Source of the DNA: Wuchereria bancrofti
Lineage: Eukaryota; Nematoda; Chromadorea; Rhabditida; Onchocercidae
Assembly (NCBI GenBank): GCA_005281725.1
Contig: SSBO01000080.1
Location: forward strand, 1 to 14,922
Direction of reading: 5' to 3'
DNA: 14,922 nt
The notes below the pieces were generated by a model that ran no database searches, had not been told where the DNA came from, and saw nothing but the letters and a program-made list of their open reading frames with translations. Shown here one piece after another: positions 9,101-14,922 of the stretch. The first letter of the stretch is position 1, and each line of letters opens with the position of its first letter. The position numbers and the translations under genes were made by a program.

Positions 9101-9176
9101 CGTTGCAAGTTGGTACTATGAATAGAGGAATAGGAGAAGTCAAATAACACATTCCTTCTTTAGGACTTTTTAATTG
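9101..9176 (-). other. Candidate 5' exon upstream of the Zic-like gene
   Basis: A 76-base minus-strand segment bounded by a good acceptor (TTTCATTACAG, AG at 9178-9177) and a near-consensus donor (AACG|GTAAGC, GT at 9100-9099). It is open in one frame and holds an ATG starting MCYLTSPIPLF. Joined to the acceptor at 8268, this frame runs to a TGA that overlaps the main ATG, so it would act as an upstream ORF rather than as the protein's N-terminus. Splicing directly to exon 2 does not preserve frame. It could also belong to another transcript or be chance. Confidence 0.4.
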
Positions 9177-10275
9177 CTGTAATGAAATTTTAATGAGGCA
9201 TGGGAATCTTTTTAACACATTAATAAAATGCGGAAAAAACAATAAAGAGGCAAAATTTTATATTTAAAAAAATTCCGATGTTTCAGTTATTTTTTATTAT
9301 CCAAGCTTATAGATGTTTATTGCAAATTTTTATTTACGATTTTTGATGTTATTTAGATTATTGATTTTAAGAGTGATATTTGATTGTAAGAAATAATGAT
9401 TAATATTTTTTTTGCAAATTTCATAAATATTAACTATTTCTTTTGCAATTTGCACAAAAAAACAATTTCACCTGGAACTTTTACCTAAAATAATGCATGA
9501 AAACTGCCTTCAATTATATTTGTTTTTGAAAAACAAATAAATAAAATCTGATATATTCTGTCAAATTTGAAAATTTTCGAACATCATTTTGATTTTAATA
9601 TGCTAAATCGAAATTTAAAAAGTGCATGAAATTAATTCAAATGCTTGCATGCTAAAATTATGCAAATTATTTGTTTCAAATCAAAGATAATAATATTAGG
9701 GTCCATTTAAATATTAATAATATCTAAATAAGAAATAGTAAGTATGAATAAATAAGAATGAACATCGCAATAAACTAATGCCAAATACAGGTAACATTTG
9801 AACTAACATTGAATAATTTCATTGAAAAATACAGGTAATGAATGGATTAATTGAATTATTATTGGTTGACACTAAAAGTGATAAAAATAATGTTAGAAAT
9901 TTAAGCAAGATATTTTAGTCATATATTTTAATTTAATTAAAATCCTAAAATATTGCTTTTTAAATTTTTATTTAATTAAAATAAACAATGATTGAATTAA
10001 AACAATGATTGAAATATAAAGTGATGACCTAGCAGTTGTAATGATGATCGAAGTTGAAATTTTGTGTATACAGCAGATTATAGCTTTTATGACTACTGAA
10101 AAGGTTATTAATGATAGTTTTGCTGATAATGTAAGTGGTACAATGATTATTGCAATGATAATGATAGCAAATGATGATAATAATGATAATAACACAAATG
10201 TTCTGCAAAACATATCACATTAGAAGTAATAAAGGTGACACGCGATTTCTTCCTCATATCAACCTATCACCCGGT

Positions 10276-10588
10276 ATAATGTTAAAGTTGTAATTTACAC
10301 TTCATCAACCAAGCAATCTTTACACATTCTTATTCAACTATCATTATTATTATCATCATCTTATTTTCAAATAAAATATTACTACAAGTTTTAGTTTAGT
10401 TATAATACCAGTTTTATGTTAAAATTTACTTNATAATGTTAAAGTTGTAATTTACACTTCATCAACCAAGCAATCTTTACACATTCTTATTCAACTATCA
10501 TTATTATTATCATCATCTTATTTTCAAATAAAATATTACTACAAGTTTTAGTTTAGTTATAATACCAGTTTTATGTTAAAATTTACTT
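10276..10588. repeat. Perfect 156-bp direct repeat around a single N (assembly join)
   Basis: 10276-10431 equals 10433-10588, with N at 10432. Both copies carry the same ATTATTATTATCATCATC stretch. The identical copies abutting an N indicate unmerged overlapping contig ends. Confidence 0.93.
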
Positions 10589-11049
10589 TTCTTATTTATA
10601 ATTTGTCTAAAATTTGCAAAATTTCAAAAAAATTTGCAAATTTTAAACATTATATTTATTTTTATATCTTATGCACTAATTTTTAAAATTTTTTCATAGG
10701 AATTAATAAATTGTATTGTCTAAAAGATTATTTTTTGGTGAATAAAAAAAAATTATGAGTTTTATTTAAAAGATTACATTTGTTCAGAATTTATTTTTAA
10801 CTTGTGAGGCATCTTACTCGAATAACATTCTTATGTGGATGCTTTTTTAATTTTAAATTCTAGTATGATGCTAAATAATTATTGCTAATGTTATCTTTTT
10901 TATCTTCTTATTTTTGCATTCTTTGAGTATATTTAACATTTGCCTGATTATATGTAACAGAAAATAAAGTTAATTCAAAAAAAAACGAATTCGTTGGAAT
11001 GAAGAAATCTTTCATCAATTCTATAATATTGCCACTTTTTTCATAACGT

Positions 11050-11354
11050 TTTTATCATTGTATAAACTAAATGATGTCAAAAACTTTAAATTTTTTGAAA
11101 TTATAACTTCTTATGTCTATTAATTTATATTTTCCAAAATATATCACTTTAATTAACTTTTTTCTTCCCTTCTCTTTCTCTTTCACTTTATCTCTAATAC
11201 TTTTATCATTGTATAAATTAAATAATGTCAAAAATTTTTAATTTTTTAAAATTATAACTGTTTATGTTTATTTGTATTTTTTTTCAAAATATAACACTTT
11301 AATTAACTATTTTTCTTTCTTCCTTTTTCTTTCTCTTTTCTCTTTTCTTTTTTC
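11050..11354. repeat. Imperfect 151-bp tandem duplication with pyrimidine tracts
   Basis: TTTATCATTGTATAAA at 11051 recurs at 11202. Both copies continue with AATGTCAAAAA, TTATAACT, CAAAATAT, CACTTTAATTAACT and a pyrimidine-rich tail. Copies differ by many substitutions, so unlike the N-linked repeats this is a genuine older duplication. The second tail, 11310-11354, is an unbroken 45-base pyrimidine run. Confidence 0.8.
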
Positions 11355-11906
11355 AATCTGACATATGTCTAACAATCAACAGAGTAATATGGAAATGTTT
11401 GAATTAATAATATCTTTATTTTTTTTACAGATAAGAAAAAAATTTTTGATTTCATTTTTGCTTAATTTCAACGATGACTGACAATGAATTGATGAGCAAT
11501 GATAACCAGTCATTACCATGACGGTTAGTTTGTTGATGTTACTGTTATTCGATATATCCACTCAATCCATACTTATTCAAATCAATTATTCACAGTAACC
11601 GAAACATTTATCACAATTTTTCATTTCATTTTTATTATCAGTAGAAACTGAAATAATTAATGGATTAATTTTGATACTAATACTGATAATCATTTTTATT
11701 ATTCGATTTTCTTGCATTACGGAATTTTCTTGTTTTTTTTGCTAAATTCAATTATTCAATAAATATTATCATATTTAAAAAAGATTAGATTATGAAAAAT
11801 AGAGATAGTATAAAAATTAACTAAAAATTTTATGTGTTATGGTAAGTGTACTAGTATTTCTATATTGTAAATGATAATGCATATAGTTTTCCCTTATAAT
11901 TTAATT

Positions 11907-12231
11907 AATTTTTCTTTTTTACAATTAATTAAATGCGATAAATTTGTATTACCAATGCAAAAAAAAATATTTATTTTTGTTGTTTAATTTATAAGTTTTT
12001 AAATGTTTAATAATTCAAATATAAAACGATAGTTAAATGAATGAATTAAATTTGCTGGAATTGTGGAANAATTTTTCTTTTTTACAATTAATTAAATGCG
12101 ATAAATTTGTATTACCAATGCAAAAAAAAATATTTATTTTTGTTGTTTAATTTATAAGTTTTTAAATGTTTAATAATTCAAATATAAAACGATAGTTAAA
12201 TGAATGAATTAAATTTGCTGGAATTGTGGAA
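11907..12231. repeat. Perfect 162-bp direct repeat around a single N (assembly join)
   Basis: 11907-12068 equals 12070-12231, with N at 12069. It is the third instance of the same pattern in this window. The true sequence probably contains one copy. Confidence 0.93.
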
Positions 12232-12340
12232 ATTACAACTATTTTTTCAGTCAATAATAGTTAATGTTCATCAGATGAGTGAGTTAAATTATTTGCTGTT
12301 TATTTGCTAAAGTAACAGTGTAGAGGTTAAAGGTCGAATA

Positions 12341-12445
12341 ATGGTGAATGAAAAAATGAGGAACCGAGAAGAAAAAATGGATAACCTGATCATTCAACAA
12401 TTCCTATATCTGTTCTACAATGCAAATAATATAATTGATGGAAAA
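12341..12445 (+). other. Weak candidate plus-strand first coding exon
   Basis: A 35-codon frame starts with ATG (MVNEKMRNREEKMDNLIIQQ onward) and ends at a consensus-like donor GGAAAA|GTAAGC (GT at 12446-12447), phase 0. An acceptor-like CTATTTTTTCAG ends at 12250, 90 bases before the ATG. I recognise no family, and no matching downstream exon was found in the remaining 2.4 kb. Chance remains the more likely explanation. Confidence 0.15.
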
Positions 12446-13052
12446 GTAAGCAATGTTATGTACAAAACAAATATGATAAAAATATTTTTTTTGCATGTGT
12501 TTTGTTTACAAAATACAAAGATTGTTCACTGCTAAAAAATGAATCATTGCTTAAGAATTGAATTATAATTAATATTAGGAGTAACTGTATAAATTTTAAT
12601 GCAAAAATTATATATCTGGAATTTTTGTAGTGTAAAATCAAAATTTTAGAATAATTGCATCTTGCATCCTAATTTAAACAAATTTATAATTTTTAAAATT
12701 AATCATAACTGTTATTAATTAAATAAGTTGAAAAATTTTTACAAACTTTTTGTTAAACAATTTTGAGGATATCTTTTTTTTGTTTTTTCTCATTGAATTA
12801 ATAAGAAAATTTCAATGCAAATATTAGTTGGAATAAAAGTTATCAATTCATTATGTTAGGAAAGTAATTATCATTTAGTAAAATTTATTTCGTATATATG
12901 TATTCAACAGCTTGAAAATTCTCACTCTTAAAATTTTGCTGTTACATTTTATACTTCAAAATAAATGTGTAGAAAAAAATATTAAATTTTAAAACCGAAG
13001 AAAGGAAAAAATTTCACGATCGCTTCATATTTTACAATTATAAAAGCTTTAA

Positions 13053-13116
13053 AATATAATTAATAAAATTACACAATTAACTGAAATATAGTTAATAAAA
13101 TTACACAATTATTTTA
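13053..13116. repeat. Two-copy 32-bp tandem duplication
   Basis: AATATAATTAATAAAATTAC at 13053 recurs as AATATAGTTAATAAAATTAC at 13085, each followed by ACAATTA. Nearly identical copies in A/T-rich noncoding DNA. Confidence 0.75.
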
Positions 13117-14922
13117 TCTCTACTTTAAAAAAAATCTGTTTACTGCAAAAAAAAGAGAAGATATACTATTACGGTAGTTATTTCGATAAGAAAATAAAAT
13201 GACAAATTCTGGATCTGTTGATGAAAGTATTAATCCTATGGAGTGAAAAAAAATTAAGCATTCAATCATCATTCAGACAACAAATCTGGCAATCAATGAG
13301 GGAAATTCACCAGATTTTGACACTTCAGATATGAAAAAAAAACATTATATTAGATTATAAGTATGATTGATAAATTAGCAAAATAATGATAAATTAAAAA
13401 TTAAGACTGTAAAAAAAGTCATTTAATTAGAAGAAAAGGAAAAATATTTAAAGCAAAATTTTTGTTTTGTTTTTGCGCTAAGAGTGCATTAAAAAAATAT
13501 GAAAAAATATATATTATGTTAAGAATTTTTATTTGATCTTTGAAGCATATAAAAATTCTGGTTATACAAAAATTGTTTTGTTTTAAAACAAACATTTATC
13601 AATTAATCATTATAATATCTTTTTAAAAAATATACCATTGAAAATTTCTATTTTAAATTTACAAAAAATCGTTGGTTTAATTTTCACATTTTGAACATTC
13701 GTACATTATACTATGTTAATTTGCAAATTTCAACTTCTTCTAGATTGAATTGTTTCGAATTCGCTTCATTTCTTTATCTCTTTCCTTTTCTCTCTTTCTC
13801 TCTTTGGTATTGAATATTTCAATCTCAAATTATTGTTTCAACAAATAATTCATATTGATACAGTTATTATTATCACTCAAAATTATTTCTTGCATTTATT
13901 TGCGCTTACTTATTCCATTGACAATTTTTGCTCTCAGCATTTTCAAAATTTTAAAAAGCTGTAACGGGCCAAAAAAAATTTTTAGATAAAATTTTGATGA
14001 ATTTGAAAAAAAATTGAAAGAAAAAATAGATGAAATATTTTTTCCTTCTCTCAATTTTTGCTCTCTCTTTTTTAGAAAAAAAAAGAAAAGCTGAATAAAA
14101 TATTTTAAACAAATTATGAAATAATCGTTGCATTTCCTTTAAAATCTATTCAATCACTTGCATTTTAAAATTTATTTTCAGATAATGAAAGAAATCATAA
14201 TAAATATGCAAAAATTAAATAACTTTTTTTCATAAACATTCATACTCTTCCTCTTTTAATGATCTATACCTTTATTTTTTATTTCTACTTTTCTTTTTTT
14301 TTTGAAAGTGAAACATCTAAGAAATAGTAATTCTTTTCTATATTTTTCCATAGATCATCTTAAAAGAATAGATAATAGATCTGATAAAAAGACTTCGGAA
14401 CTTACTTTATTCCATTTATAGCATATCTTTTTTTCTTGAATACTTTTGTAGGGGATAACTTTATTATAAAGTTCTTTTTTCATGTTTATAATTTTCTCTC
14501 TAGTAAATTAACATATTATCATTTGCATATGACATTCATTTCATTTTGTCACCTTAACTTTCTCATTTTTGCTAAAAAAGGAAGAAGAAAAGAAATCATT
14601 TATAGTAATAATGTAATATGCGTAATGAATACGATGAAAATGCGGTAAGATCAAAGAGGAAAAAATAAGAAGAGTGTTTCATTTGTTCGATTAAGTAATG
14701 TAAAACAATTTCAGTAGTTAAGTGATGGTCGATTAATGTAAATCACTTTTTTATATTCCAACTTTTATATACGAAATGAATAATATCCTTTCATTAAGTC
14801 GGCATCATCAAATGATATGCCGATAGAAAAAAAAGGTGCGAATTAACATTTTCTTCAAACAATCAAAAATGTGATTTTCATTTGTCCTCGATTAACAGTA
14901 ATTGACGAAAGTTATTTTCGCC

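Larger units (their letters stand above)
9177..14922. other. Long A/T-rich noncoding region
   Basis: Nearly 5.7 kb with no gene that I can support. The short reading frames here are low-complexity (Ile/Lys/Asn/Phe-rich) and match chance expectation in such A/T-rich DNA. Contents seen: two N-linked duplications (10276-10588, 11907-12231), a 151-bp tandem duplication (11050-11354), GAT/AAT microsatellite-like stretches near 10140-10195 and 10340-10370, a 32-bp tandem duplication (13053-13116), pyrimidine-rich tracts near 11310 and 13765, and one weak plus-strand exon candidate (12341-12445). It would be upstream of the Zic-like gene and may hold its distal regulatory DNA, but nothing here shows this directly. 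Confidence 0.55.

Noticed and set aside
9054..9242. 62-codon minus-strand frame as an independent small gene
   Set aside because: Only the inner 76 bases are bounded by splice signals; the flanks are low-complexity A/T-rich DNA. I kept it only as a candidate 5' exon.
9783..9840. AAATACAGGTAA occurring twice about 50 bp apart, resembling splice donors
   Set aside because: No open frame or acceptor pairs with either copy, and the motif is short enough to recur by chance.
9968..10223. Overlapping frames on both strands, one Ile/Leu-rich and resembling a membrane peptide
   Set aside because: They arise from GAT/AAT microsatellite-like sequence. The hydrophobic look is a composition effect of ATT/ATC codons.
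6923..12231. N-flanking direct repeats as target-site duplications or LTRs of mobile elements
   Set aside because: Copies are directly abutting with one N between them, have no internal element, lack TG...CA ends, and occur three times at similar length with unrelated sequence.
11376..14648. Short frames at 11376-11561, 12456-12641, 13951-14133 and 14436-14648
   Set aside because: All are 60-70 codons, Lys/Asn/Phe/Ile-rich and without homology that I recognise, as expected by chance here.
14799..14823. Inverted repeat TCGGCAT ... ATGCCGA
   Set aside because: A 7-bp perfect stem with an 11-base loop is too weak to call a structured RNA or a terminator in a eukaryotic noncoding region.

Overview
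This window looks like a piece of an A+T-rich invertebrate nuclear genome. A nematode is the most likely source, although the sequence alone does not prove it. Coding sequence is sparse and cut into short exons by A/T-rich introns. The splice acceptors are of the TTTCAG, TTTTTTAG and TATTCCAG kind. There is no bacterial-style gene packing, and nothing resembling an operon, tRNA, rRNA or CRISPR array was seen.

Layout. (1) Positions 1-3221 are a pentanucleotide satellite built from GAAAT and GTAAT units, with a GGAAT-containing edge and larger repeating blocks of about 0.9-1.0 kb. (2) Positions 3222-5041 are unique A/T-rich noncoding DNA with a decayed minisatellite of about 42 bp period. (3) Positions 5042-8230, minus strand, hold the only gene I can support: five coding exons of a Zic/odd-paired family C2H2 zinc-finger transcription factor. 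They run from the ATG at 8230 through zinc fingers 1, 2 and 3. Fingers 4 and 5, the C-terminus and the stop codon are not in the window; they must lie beyond the satellite, or be lost or misassembled. (4) Positions 8231-9176 hold the probable 5' leader: a splice acceptor at 8268 and a candidate upstream exon at 9101-9176. (5) Positions 9177-14922 are A/T-rich noncoding DNA with local tandem duplications, polypyrimidine tracts and one weak plus-strand exon candidate.

Three single N bases (7078, 10432, 12069) are each flanked by perfect direct repeats of about 155-162 bp. They look like overlapping contig ends joined without merging, so part of the apparent duplication is an assembly artefact. 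One of them duplicates the 5' edge of coding exon 2.

The main points of interest are the satellite directly downstream of (possibly inside) a developmental regulator gene, the almost cytosine-free strand of that satellite, the altered zinc-finger spacing in the Zic-like protein, and a predicted upstream ORF whose stop codon overlaps the main start codon (TGATG).
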